Part shown: positions 17,366 to 25,723 of the stretch, piece by piece | Layout of the letters: each line of letters begins with the position of its first letter | How positions within the stretch are numbered: position 1 is the stretch's first letter | Assembly: GCA_041476565.1 (NCBI GenBank) | Contig: JBGOTQ010000002.1 | Location: 1 to 64,000, forward strand | Length of the DNA: 64,000 bases | Direction of reading: 5' to 3' | From: DATKMG01 sp041476565 | Lineage (GTDB): Bacteria; Acidobacteriota; Terriglobia; Versatilivoradales; Versatilivoraceae | Program-made: the position numbers and the translations under genes | The notes under the pieces: generated by a model | Databases searched by the model: none | What the model was told of the DNA's origin: nothing | Seen by the model: only the letters and a program-made list of their open reading frames with translations

Positions 17366-18589
17366 ATGATTCTCTGTCAAAAATGTGGAGCAGTTAACAG
17401 AATAGGCGAAGAGAGCTGCCAGAAGTGTGGTTGCAGGCTGATGATCATCTCCTACGCTGATCAACAGAATAGTCCATTGCCCGCTTGGGAAGAGCATCTG
17501 CTGGAACGGATCAGTTCGCTGGAATACAGCGTAGGCCGTCTGGATGAGCGGCTCACCGAGATTCATGACCTGGTTCACCAGCTGGCGACCGAGAGCTTTT
17601 ATGACCATACCATGATTGAATCCATTGCCGGAGCCCTGAAGCGCATGCAGATCGTCGGGAAGCGGGAATTGGAGAATGATTGGCAACAGCGGGTAGCCCG
17701 GCGTCTCATTGAGAGTGAGGAACGTGAACGGTTCGAGGCCAGAAAGAAGGACTTCCTCAATGCCTTTCGGGGTAAGGATAAGAAACTGTTTGTCAAGCTG
17801 ATTGATGAAAGCAGCCAGTGCTTTGTACGGAGGAACTATCAGCGTGCTCTCCGGGCTCTGGAGAAGGCGCTAGCAGTTGATCCGCAGAATTGTGAAGTGG
17901 GGGTTTTTCTCGGGAAAGTCTATTACGAGTTTGAGAACTTTTCCAGTGCCGGGAAGTGCCTGCGTTGTGTTTTAAGATTCAATCCACATCATTTTGAGGC
18001 TAATCTTCTCGCTGGTCTGCTGGCCAAACACCGAGGGGAATTCGACAGGGCCAGGAAGCACCTGACCAATGCTGCAGACATCGGTCGGACCTCGCCGGCG
18101 GCCCACTTGTTGTTGGGATCGGTATTACTAACACAGGGAGAGGATCATCTGGCGCTCACTCATTTTTCGCAGGCCCTCAATTTGAAACCCTCTCCCCAAA
18201 TGTACCTTCTGGTGGGTACCATTTATTCCCGCCAGGGGAAATTGAGCACTGCCATCAAGCACATCGAGAAAGCTATCGAGATGGATCCGCGTTGTGACGA
18301 AGCTTTCTTCCAGTTAGGATTGGCCTTCTGGGGGCACAACTGGCGCAAGAAGGCCAAAGAATGCTTCAAGAAGGCAATTCATCTAAATCCCAAGGAATTT
18401 CGCTACAAGAGTGCGCTGGACCTGTTCGTCAAGAATTCGAGAAGTGGCAACCCTCCCCCGGGTGAACGAGTCAATGAGGATTTGAGTGACAGGAACATTG
18501 AGTTCCTGGTAAAGCATGAGCTCCGACTGGACTTTCTCCGCACGCGGGAAGATTTTACTCGCTTGGAAGAAGGCTCGGACAAGAAATAG
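17366..18589 (+). CDS. Zinc-ribbon, coiled-coil and TPR protein
   Basis: A 407-residue protein that begins with a zinc ribbon (CQKCGAVNRIGEESCQKCGC). A helical region with coiled-coil character follows (ERISSLEYSVGRLDERLTEI). The C-terminal half has about six tetratricopeptide repeats, for example ALRALEKALAVDPQN and AIKHIEKAIEMDPR. There is no signal peptide or membrane helix, so it should be a cytoplasmic scaffold. The ATG at 17366 is preferred to an in-frame TTG at 17345 because the zinc ribbon starts there. recA follows 77 bases downstream on the same strand. Function is unknown. Confidence 0.75.
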   Translation: MILCQKCGAVNRIGEESCQKCGCRLMIISYADQQNSPLPAWEEHLLERISSLEYSVGRLDERLTEIHDLVHQLATESFYDHTMIESIAGALKRMQIVGKRELENDWQQRVARRLIESEERERFEARKKDFLNAFRGKDKKLFVKLIDESSQCFVRRNYQRALRALEKALAVDPQNCEVGVFLGKVYYEFENFSSAGKCLRCVLRFNPHHFEANLLAGLLAKHRGEFDRARKHLTNAADIGRTSPAAHLLLGSVLLTQGEDHLALTHFSQALNLKPSPQMYLLVGTIYSRQGKLSTAIKHIEKAIEMDPRCDEAFFQLGLAFWGHNWRKKAKECFKKAIHLNPKEFRYKSALDLFVKNSRSGNPPPGERVNEDLSDRNIEFLVKHELRLDFLRTREDFTRLEEGSDKK

Positions 18590-18666
18590 TACGGGGTTCG
18601 CCGGAACGCACTGGTAGGGGTTTATCGCTTAAGCACATTTCATTCTTAATAATCTGTAGAGGAAAC

Positions 18667-19743
18667 ATGGCCGACGAAAAGACAGAACGAGGCAGGGCAA
18701 TTGAGCTGGCTTTATCGCAGATCGAAAAGCAGTTTGGAAAAGGGTCAATTATGCGGCTGGGCAGCCGCGAATCAATTGCCAGTATCGGGATTATTCCCAC
18801 CGGGTCCTTGGCCTTTGATGCGGCCTTGGGGGTGGGTGGCATGCCGCGAGGGCGCGTCATTGAAATCTTTGGGCCTGAATCCAGCGGCAAAACAACTCTG
18901 GCGCTCCATGTTATTGCTCAAGCCCAAAAAACAGGGGGCATGGCCGCCTTTGTGGATGCCGAGCATGCTTTGGATGCTGCTTACGCCCGCAAGTTGGGTG
19001 TGGATATTGACAATCTGCTTGTTTCACAACCAGACAGCGGCGAGCAGGCTCTAGAGATTGCGGAAATGCTGGTTCGCAGCGGCGCCCTCGACGTTTGCGT
19101 CGTAGACTCTGTAGCCGCGTTGGTTCCCAGGGCCGAGCTTGAAGGTGAGATGGGGGATGCTCATATGGGATTGCAGGCTCGCCTGATGTCCCAGGCCTTG
19201 CGCAAGCTGACCGGCATTGTTTCCAAGTCCCGGACCTGCATGATCTTCATTAACCAGATCCGCGAGAAGATTGGTATTTTGTTTGGGAATCCCGAAACCA
19301 CCACTGGAGGGCGCGCTCTGAAGTTCTATGCCTCAGTGCGAGTAGATGTCCGCCGGGTGGCCTCAATCAAAGATGGAGACGAGGTCACGGGAAGCCGGAC
19401 CAAAGTCAAAATCGTGAAGAACAAGGTGGCGCCGCCGTTCCGGGAAGCCGAATTCGACATTATGTATGGGGAGGGAATTTCCAGAGAGGGGGATATGATC
19501 GATCTGGGTGTGGACAAAGGAATCATTGAAAAAACCGGAGCCTGGTTTTCGTACCGTGGCGAACGGCTGGGACAGGGGCGCGAAAATGTGAAGCAGTTCC
19601 TGAAAGAAAATCAGGACATTCGCCTCCAGATCGAAGAAGACTTACGGAAGGCACTGAATATCGCTCTGGGGTCTGACCATGAAGCTACGGCCGCATCTCC
19701 CCCCGAACCGGTAGCTCCCAGGACGAAGGCCAGCCGGGGATAA
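18667..19743 (+). CDS. recA: Recombinase RecA
   Basis: RecA forms ATP-dependent filaments on single-stranded DNA, drives strand exchange and triggers LexA cleavage. The 358-residue protein carries Walker A GPESSGKTT at residues 69-77, the catalytic-Glu region FVDAEHALD, Walker B VCVVDSVAALVP, the L1 loop GEMGDAHMGLQARLMSQALR and L2 region INQIREKIGILFGNPETTTG. Length is standard. AGAGGAAAC precedes the ATG as ribosome binding site. No recX or LexA gene is adjacent, and I see no clear SOS box in the upstream 77 bases. Confidence 0.98.
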   Translation: MADEKTERGRAIELALSQIEKQFGKGSIMRLGSRESIASIGIIPTGSLAFDAALGVGGMPRGRVIEIFGPESSGKTTLALHVIAQAQKTGGMAAFVDAEHALDAAYARKLGVDIDNLLVSQPDSGEQALEIAEMLVRSGALDVCVVDSVAALVPRAELEGEMGDAHMGLQARLMSQALRKLTGIVSKSRTCMIFINQIREKIGILFGNPETTTGGRALKFYASVRVDVRRVASIKDGDEVTGSRTKVKIVKNKVAPPFREAEFDIMYGEGISREGDMIDLGVDKGIIEKTGAWFSYRGERLGQGRENVKQFLKENQDIRLQIEEDLRKALNIALGSDHEATAASPPEPVAPRTKASRG

Positions 19744-20254
19744 GGTTTCGGGAGACTGGTTCTCAGTGGCTGGAAGTCTGCGACTTGCTCACAATGCCTT
19801 ATCTCCTGTTATGAAGATGCAAGTTTTGGTAGCCACGACAAACCGCTTTTGGTTTGTCGTGGGCTTTTGACCACGTATGAAAAGCCCACGACGAATTCAG
19901 AGTACGAATTCATCGTGGCTACCCCTGCCATGCGGGCTTGAAGGTGGGCGCTGCGCGACGGCTGTCGCTCCGTCCCGGCGCTTCTCTCGTGCCAGTTTGA
20001 GAAAGCGGCGGACGTGGGAGACAGGTCCGTGCTACCGTAGGAGCTTGGCGAAAACTCAGCGCAGAAGTTCGGGGAGGGGCCATTTTCCGGCTGAACCCCA
20101 AAAATCCAATTAGGCATATTTTCCCGTTGGTGGTCTTTACTAGATCGGCAATGTATGATCGAGACTTATAGAATTTATGACCCAGTTGGTACTTTGGTCT
20201 AGAACACCCTAGACTAGAATAGTTTCTGACTTTCAGTTACTCCTCTAAGCAGCC
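19744..20254. repeat. Intergenic repeat block after recA
   Basis: No gene is seen in these 510 bases. Bases 19811-19930 are a double-hairpin element (listed separately). Bases 19930-20040 are a GC-rich module beginning GGGCTTGAAGGTGGGCGCTG, related to the modules at 831 and 23224. The last 140 bases are AT-rich, with GTATGATCGAGACTTATAGA, and show nothing I can name. Confidence 0.55.
19811..19930. repeat. Double-hairpin palindromic element, copy A
   Basis: The first hairpin pairs CCACGACAAACC with GGTTTGTCGTGG (12 bp, perfect). The second pairs CCACGACGAATTC with GAATTCATCGTGG. The outer arms GGTAGCCACGA and TCGTGGCTACC are themselves an inverted repeat. So are the inner arms GGGCTTTT and AAAAGCCC. 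Copy B at 28079-28200 has the same arms and spacing but different stem interiors that stay complementary. Confidence 0.75.
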
Positions 20255-20600
20255 TTGATTGAACGCTCTACCCTGTTCACAAACCCTTTCATCCTCTCCC
20301 TCTTCCTTAGCTTACTGGCAGGGGCCCTGGCCCTGTTCCCGATCTCATCCTACGATACTTGGTGGATCTTAGCCCCTGGCGAGAGAATGCTGGAGACCCG
20401 AGAGCTTCTAAGGTCCGGTATTGGGTCATGGACACGTGACGTGCGTCAACCCCTTATGTTTATCACGGCTGGATGTTCGCCATTCTCACTGCCTTCAGCC
20501 ACCGGCTTGCAGGAGACTGAAGCTTAATTCTCCTGAGGTCCTCGCTGGGCAGTATTTCAGCGTGAAAAAGAACGGCCGCTATTGTCTGTTCGTGAAAGCC
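20255..20600 (+). pseudogene. Truncated and frameshifted membrane glycosyltransferase relic
   Basis: The first 80 codons from TTG 20255 read like the N-terminus of a large dolichyl-phosphate-mannose-transferase-type membrane protein: LFLSLLAGALALFPISSYDT, then WWILAPGERMLETREL and GSWTRDV. Near 20450 the similarity jumps to another frame, which reads YVYHGWMFAILTAFSHRLA, the expected continuation for this type of protein (usually W(I/V)YHGWL). After about 20520 nothing family-like remains. A frameshift plus loss of the remaining 400 or so codons is the simplest reading. The intact YfhO-type gene begins 44 bases further on. Confidence 0.65.
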
Positions 20601-20643
20601 GGTTAGGATAAGGTCAGGGTGGTAATTTGTCGATTTTAATGAC

Positions 20644-23193
20644 ATGACCTTAGTTGTCAATAAACCCTTAGACTACCCCATGACAGAAATCTCACACGCC
20701 GACCAACGGAGCTTCAAAGACGTCGTCCACAGGATTCTGAAAGGTAATGTCCCATGGGTGCTTCTTATAGTGTTTCTCAACCTTGTTTTCTTCGGGGATG
20801 TTCTATTCACAGACAAGACCTTTTTCTATCGGGATGTCTCTTTCTTTGCCTATCCGCTTAGGAAACTGGTTACCGAGGCCTATTCTCGAGGCGAGTGGCC
20901 GCTTTGGAACCCTTACATTCAGTTAGGCCAGCCACTGCTAGCCAATCCTAATGCGATGGCATTTTACCCGACTCAGGTGTTATTTCATCTGCTTCCGTTT
21001 CATCTTGCCTTTAAGCTGCACTTTGTACTTCATTCCACACTCGCAGGGATTGCGTTTTTCTACCTGAGCCGTGAACTTGGCATATCAGTTTTCTCGGCTT
21101 TCCTCGCCGCTATCCTTTACAATTTCAGTGGGGTCAACCTATCGTTTGTGAATCTATACCTTATTCTCCCTGCAGTCCTATTTCTTCCCCTGTTAAGCTT
21201 CTCACTGCTCAGGCTCTTGAAGGCTCCATCAATCCTACAGATCGCTTGGAACAGTCTTCTGGTCGGTTGTTTCTTCTTGTTGATTGAACCTCTCTGTACA
21301 TTCGGGGTTGCTCTATTCGTTGTGCCCTTCTTGATATTGGGTCTCTTCTACATTCCTGGTTTGAGAGCTACAAGACGCGCTGCAATCCCCGTACTTACGG
21401 TTGTCCTCGTCATGGCCTTGCTTCTGGTTAGTGTCCAGATTCTACCCACCTATGAGATGGTGCAGAAATCCGGTCGAAAAGGAGGTATGGACTTCCAGGT
21501 CATCACTTACTGGTCCATGCATCCTATCAACCTCTTGCAGGTATTTTTCCCTAAGATATTTGGCGACTACTTCAAGCTAGTCAATCCCACATTTTGGGCT
21601 GGCCAATTCTTCGAGAATCGGGAACCTTATCTCATTTCGTCTTATATTGGGATATTTCCATTGATCATGGCATTTGCTGGCTTGTTCTTTAGGCCTCAGC
21701 GCTGGCTGCGGATCCTCCTCGCCAGTGCGGCAGGGTTTTGTCTCTTGCTGGCTCTTGGCAAGTACACTCCTCTTTACGAATGGCTATTTCGTTATTGTCC
21801 TTTGTTCCGTTATGGTCGCTACCCTGTGAAGTACCTCCTTACCGTCAACTTTTGTATAACCTTGCTGGCTGGGTTGGGTATTGATGATGTCGTCAAGATT
21901 CGAGACTCGATTACTTTTCCCAACAAGAAGCTCTGGAAGCTATTCGCTGTTGCACTTGCAACCACTTGTCTACTTGGGTTGCTCTTTTCAGCACTCTCGA
22001 CCGAAACTCTCTGGTCAAGTTTGCATGGCGTCAGACTCAATGGAAATCAGCTGATCGCCACTCTGAACGGACAAACGGTGATGATTGGGAGGGAGTTCAT
22101 CCAAGGTGCGGTCAGGAAAGGGCAACTGCACTCGGCTTTCTTGCTCATTTTCCTGGTGATGGTCGCATCCAGAAGCGTCCGGAGTACCCTTATTCAGGCG
22201 GGAATCGCTTGCTTCTTGATTGTAGATCTCTTTGCCAGCAACTTCTGGGTCAACCCTCTAACTTTGGAGGACTTTTATGATACCCCGCCTGTGGCCAAGT
22301 GCATTATCGACCAAATGAACCCGAATTCCCTAGGGAGGGTATATAGATTTCAGGATGTAGATTTTGAGAAACTTCCAAATGTCCTAGGGGCCACCGATTC
22401 AGTCATGTGGGTTTCGCTTTACCGGAAACTGACCCTTTACCAGTTCCTTTCTGCCAAAGACCACATTCAGTTCGCTGTATTTGGTCCAATTGATCGAATG
22501 GAGACCTTACCTAGCCAGATCATCAGCAGTGAGCTCCGGAACATAAACACCTTGGAGGAGAAGCTGGACTTTTTGGCCGGGCTAAATGTAGGGTACATCC
22601 TCTGTATGCATTCACTAGAGACGCCGTTACTTTCATTGGACGGCCTCTTCCGGATTAACAGCGAGACTCCCCTGCGAGTTTACCGACTGAGAAACCGGTT
22701 ACCGAGGGCCTTTTTGGTTCTCGATGCCAAGCCGTCCCAGGAGAAATTTCAGAGTTTTGAAAGCTTCCTGGCAGTGGATCCCAACACGACAGGACCAATA
22801 CCGGCTACTTCAAGCAGCAAGCCCGCTCCACCTGCGGTTGGGCAAGTAAATGTCGTCCAGTCTCTGGTTCAAATTCAAAGCTATGACCCAAACCGGATAG
22901 AAATGGAATCCAAGAGCGACAAAGCCGGAGTGTTAATCCTGCTGGACAGTTATTTTCCCGGATGGCATGCCCTTGTGGATGGCAAGGAGACGCCGGTAAA
23001 GAGTATCAATTTTGTTTTCCGAGGAGTGAGTTTGCCTTCTGGATCCCATCATATTACGCTCCGCTACCAACCCAACAGCTTCAAATATGGACTGTGGATC
23101 TCTTCGGTAGGTGTGTTCATTTGGATGATATTGTTCCTGACAGGGATTGTGGGCACATTTCGAAGGAGACTTAGGCAGCCGGTTCGATCGTGA
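20644..23193 (+). CDS. YfhO-type multi-pass membrane protein
   Basis: An 849-residue membrane protein resembling the YfhO family, GT-C-like proteins involved in glycosylating cell-envelope polymers. Typical elements are FFYRDVSFFAYPLRKLV with GEWPLWNPYIQLGQPLLANP near the start, about a dozen hydrophobic helices, and a soluble C-terminal part with SYFPGWHALVDGKETPV and LPSGSHHITLRYQP before a final helix. A low-complexity linker PATSSSKPAPPAVGQ lies at about residues 720-735. Start is ATG 20644, with an alternative in-frame ATG at 20680. YfhO-like genes cluster with GT39-type genes, as here. The donor and acceptor are unknown. Confidence 0.8.
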   Translation: MTLVVNKPLDYPMTEISHADQRSFKDVVHRILKGNVPWVLLIVFLNLVFFGDVLFTDKTFFYRDVSFFAYPLRKLVTEAYSRGEWPLWNPYIQLGQPLLANPNAMAFYPTQVLFHLLPFHLAFKLHFVLHSTLAGIAFFYLSRELGISVFSAFLAAILYNFSGVNLSFVNLYLILPAVLFLPLLSFSLLRLLKAPSILQIAWNSLLVGCFFLLIEPLCTFGVALFVVPFLILGLFYIPGLRATRRAAIPVLTVVLVMALLLVSVQILPTYEMVQKSGRKGGMDFQVITYWSMHPINLLQVFFPKIFGDYFKLVNPTFWAGQFFENREPYLISSYIGIFPLIMAFAGLFFRPQRWLRILLASAAGFCLLLALGKYTPLYEWLFRYCPLFRYGRYPVKYLLTVNFCITLLAGLGIDDVVKIRDSITFPNKKLWKLFAVALATTCLLGLLFSALSTETLWSSLHGVRLNGNQLIATLNGQTVMIGREFIQGAVRKGQLHSAFLLIFLVMVASRSVRSTLIQAGIACFLIVDLFASNFWVNPLTLEDFYDTPPVAKCIIDQMNPNSLGRVYRFQDVDFEKLPNVLGATDSVMWVSLYRKLTLYQFLSAKDHIQFAVFGPIDRMETLPSQIISSELRNINTLEEKLDFLAGLNVGYILCMHSLETPLLSLDGLFRINSETPLRVYRLRNRLPRAFLVLDAKPSQEKFQSFESFLAVDPNTTGPIPATSSSKPAPPAVGQVNVVQSLVQIQSYDPNRIEMESKSDKAGVLILLDSYFPGWHALVDGKETPVKSINFVFRGVSLPSGSHHITLRYQPNSFKYGLWISSVGVFIWMILFLTGIVGTFRRRLRQPVRS

Positions 23194-23710
23194 TATAGAC
23201 AGGTTTTAGGAGAATACTTGGTTAAAGGTGGCCGCCGCGCGGGTGACCGCCGTCACCCGTCGCGGCGGTTGCCGGGGTCAAATTGCTCGCCGCTCTCCCA
23301 CCCTCCCTCCAAGACCGCCATTTCATCTGCGGGGGTGAACTTGAAAAGGTCATGGGGCACTCTCTTGCAAATCCCCTCCCTTGGAGGGGTGGTGGACCGC
23401 AGGTCCACCGGGGTGGGTTGAAAGCTACGAACTTCGGATTCAAACCCACCCCTGGCACTAGCGCGCCTTCCCCTCCGTCGGAGGGCATTTTCATCATACG
23501 TGGCGCCCCCGAGGGGGCATGAAAGGCTCTTATGAAAATGCGGTTCTTGCTGGAGGGTCGCGCTACGTCGCGGCCCTTATGGCTAATAGGGCGCATTTCT
23601 ATAAGCTGTGTTGCGCCGTAACAAAGCATGAACACCATCATGAGGTTTATGATGTGTCTCGCCCCGTTGATGCATCTGACGATACCGTAAAGGAGTTTGA
23701 AGAAGGCCCG
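23194..23710. repeat. Stacked intergenic repeats
   Basis: No gene is assigned here. Bases 23222-23367 match the element at 831-990 at both ends, with a divergent centre. Bases 23370-23490 hold another palindromic unit in which GGGGTGGGTTGAA pairs with TTCAAACCCACCCC, flanked by CCTCC/GGAGG arms. Bases 23486-23540 carry the inverted anchors GCATTTTCAT and ATGAAAATGC. The reading frame of the next gene is open back to 23519, but those codons translate repeat DNA. Confidence 0.6.
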
Positions 23711-25708
23711 ATGTTGCAACGCAGATACTCTTTCCTTTTGTCACTTCTACTCTTCCTGGCAGGTTTATTTGCAGTCAGTCAGTCCGGCGGCTTTGATGTC
23801 AAAAGGTACTTCACTTTGTTGGCGGTCCTTGTGGGAGAGAGTTGGATCCCGCTATTGTGGATTCTGGGTGCTGCTGGTTGGGGATGGGTTGCTGAGTGGT
23901 TGTTTTTTGGCAAGACAGGCAGAGAGTTAAGCATTCAAATCCTTTTTGGTATTGGCCTTCAACTCCTTCTCGATTGGGTTCTCAGTTGGACTGTGGGGTT
24001 GAACCATGGGCTTGCTTGGGGATTGAATGGTGTAGGCCTGGGGCTCCTGGCCATCCAGCTGGGTGTCGAACCACAGCGGCTCCAAAGGAGAGAGAGACGG
24101 GGTCCCCGAAGCTGGGGATTGATGTTGTCCGCGCTTCCTACAAGCCTTTTGTTGGGTGCATGCACAATACCTCCAGGTATCCTGTGGCCGAGCGAATACG
24201 GTGGTTATGACGTATTGGAATATCACCTCCAACTCCCCCAAGAATGGATGAAGCTGGGCAGGATGGAGGGACTTCAGCACAATGTGTTTTCATTTCTGCC
24301 TAATCTGGTAGAGTCTGGATACCTCCACTTGGCTCTCTACAAAGGTTCAGCAATCGAGGCAGGTTATGCAGCTCAGTTATTCAGTTCAGCAACGGCGGTT
24401 TTGGTGGCCTGGATCGTAGGTCAAACTGCTGTGTCGCTGGCGAGGAGAATCTCGCCGACAAGTGGAGTGGAGGACTCAAGATTGGCCTTTGCAGCAGGTT
24501 CCATTTACTTGGCGGTGCCGTGGACTCTTGTTACTGGATCCATTGCCTATAACGAGCAGACAATGATGGCCTTGGGAGCTGGCGTCTTATATCTCGCTTT
24601 CGGAAGGAAGCTTGAATACTCTTCTCCGAGAGGTGAGTTCCGCAAGGGTGCCGCAATTGGTTTTCTGTGTTCCCTTTCAATTCTGGTGAAGCCAAGCAGC
24701 GCGCTTCTGATCACAGCTCCGATATGTTTCTTATGGCTTTTCCTCGACCGGCCAAGAATAAGAACGTTTGGAGCCAGACTGGGCGGAATCATTAGCAGCC
24801 TCTTGCCGTTGATGACTTTATGGATGACACGTAATTACTCATGGACCGGCAACCCCTTTTTCCCCATGCTCACCCAGTGGTTTGGGACAGGGCATTGGAC
24901 CTCCGATCAAGCAACCCGCTGGGTGCATGCGATCTCTTCCAGCCTTTCCCTAGGAAAGCGAATACCCATGTTTTTGTCCCAGGTCCACGGCATATTCCAC
25001 CCCCAGTTCGGCTGGATCCTGCTGCCAGCACTGGCCCTCTCAATCTGGTCCATAATAAAGCGTCAAATTCATCAACAGTCACTGACTAAACTCCTTGGCA
25101 TTCTCTTATTGCAGATTTTTTTTTGGCTCGGATTCACTCATCTAATGAGTCGTTTCCTCCTTCCTGTCCTGCTTCCAATGTGTGTAATAATCGGACTAGG
25201 TTTGGCCACATTGGACAGAAAGACACAGACGGTAGCCGCTTCGATCCTGGTGATTGTGTTAACCTTCCAAGGTTGTTGCCTCTTTTGGAACATCCGCGGT
25301 GGGAAGGCAGGATTGCTGATTGACGGAGTTACATTGATGGAATATGGATTCGAACCGTTTCGAACATTGAACCAATTGCCTCAGGGCAGCAAGGTTTATG
25401 CAGAAGGGTTTGCGACCCCGTTTTATGTTAAGACGGCACTGACTTACCATACAGCTTGGGACACCAGCCTAATGGGCGAAGCCATGGTGCAAGGGGGAGA
25501 GCGAGGTGCTCGAGCTTGGCTTCGTAATCAAGGCTACACACACCTGCTGATAGACTGGTACATGTTGGGATTATATTACAGGCCTGGGGGATACGGGTAT
25601 GATCATCGTATCACAGTGAGTAGCCTGACCAAATTGATTCAGATCGGGTTTCAGGAAGTCTATACGGATCCAAGGAAAAGTCTGGTGATCCTCAAAATCT
25701 CCGGCTGA
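23711..25708 (+). CDS. Large GT39-like integral membrane protein
   Basis: A 665-residue protein with about twelve hydrophobic helices and a loop containing PPGILWPSEYGGYDVLEYHL, the position where GT-C transferases carry their acidic catalytic motif. It resembles the dolichyl-phosphate-mannose/ArnT-like (GT39/GT83) superfamily, which uses polyprenyl-phosphate sugars to modify periplasmic acceptors; this is a fold-level inference. The ATG at 23711 with AGAAGG upstream is chosen over 23519. The next gene starts 15 bases downstream, so both are probably co-expressed. The Gly- and Tyr-rich end (YYRPGGYGYDHR) is a soluble tail. Confidence 0.7.
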   Translation: MLQRRYSFLLSLLLFLAGLFAVSQSGGFDVKRYFTLLAVLVGESWIPLLWILGAAGWGWVAEWLFFGKTGRELSIQILFGIGLQLLLDWVLSWTVGLNHGLAWGLNGVGLGLLAIQLGVEPQRLQRRERRGPRSWGLMLSALPTSLLLGACTIPPGILWPSEYGGYDVLEYHLQLPQEWMKLGRMEGLQHNVFSFLPNLVESGYLHLALYKGSAIEAGYAAQLFSSATAVLVAWIVGQTAVSLARRISPTSGVEDSRLAFAAGSIYLAVPWTLVTGSIAYNEQTMMALGAGVLYLAFGRKLEYSSPRGEFRKGAAIGFLCSLSILVKPSSALLITAPICFLWLFLDRPRIRTFGARLGGIISSLLPLMTLWMTRNYSWTGNPFFPMLTQWFGTGHWTSDQATRWVHAISSSLSLGKRIPMFLSQVHGIFHPQFGWILLPALALSIWSIIKRQIHQQSLTKLLGILLLQIFFWLGFTHLMSRFLLPVLLPMCVIIGLGLATLDRKTQTVAASILVIVLTFQGCCLFWNIRGGKAGLLIDGVTLMEYGFEPFRTLNQLPQGSKVYAEGFATPFYVKTALTYHTAWDTSLMGEAMVQGGERGARAWLRNQGYTHLLIDWYMLGLYYRPGGYGYDHRITVSSLTKLIQIGFQEVYTDPRKSLVILKISG

Positions 25709-25723
25709 GCTTTTCTGCAAGAT

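Noticed and set aside
16730..17686. 318-codon open frame on the minus strand overlapping the thiolase relic and the TPR gene
   Set aside because: It runs antisense to a convincing TPR gene, shows no domain pattern, and is rich in Pro, Ser and Arg as expected for an antisense shadow.
23519..23710. N-terminal extension of the membrane protein gene by 64 codons
   Set aside because: The codons translate repeat DNA; the ATG at 23711 has a good ribosome binding site and a membrane-protein N-terminus.
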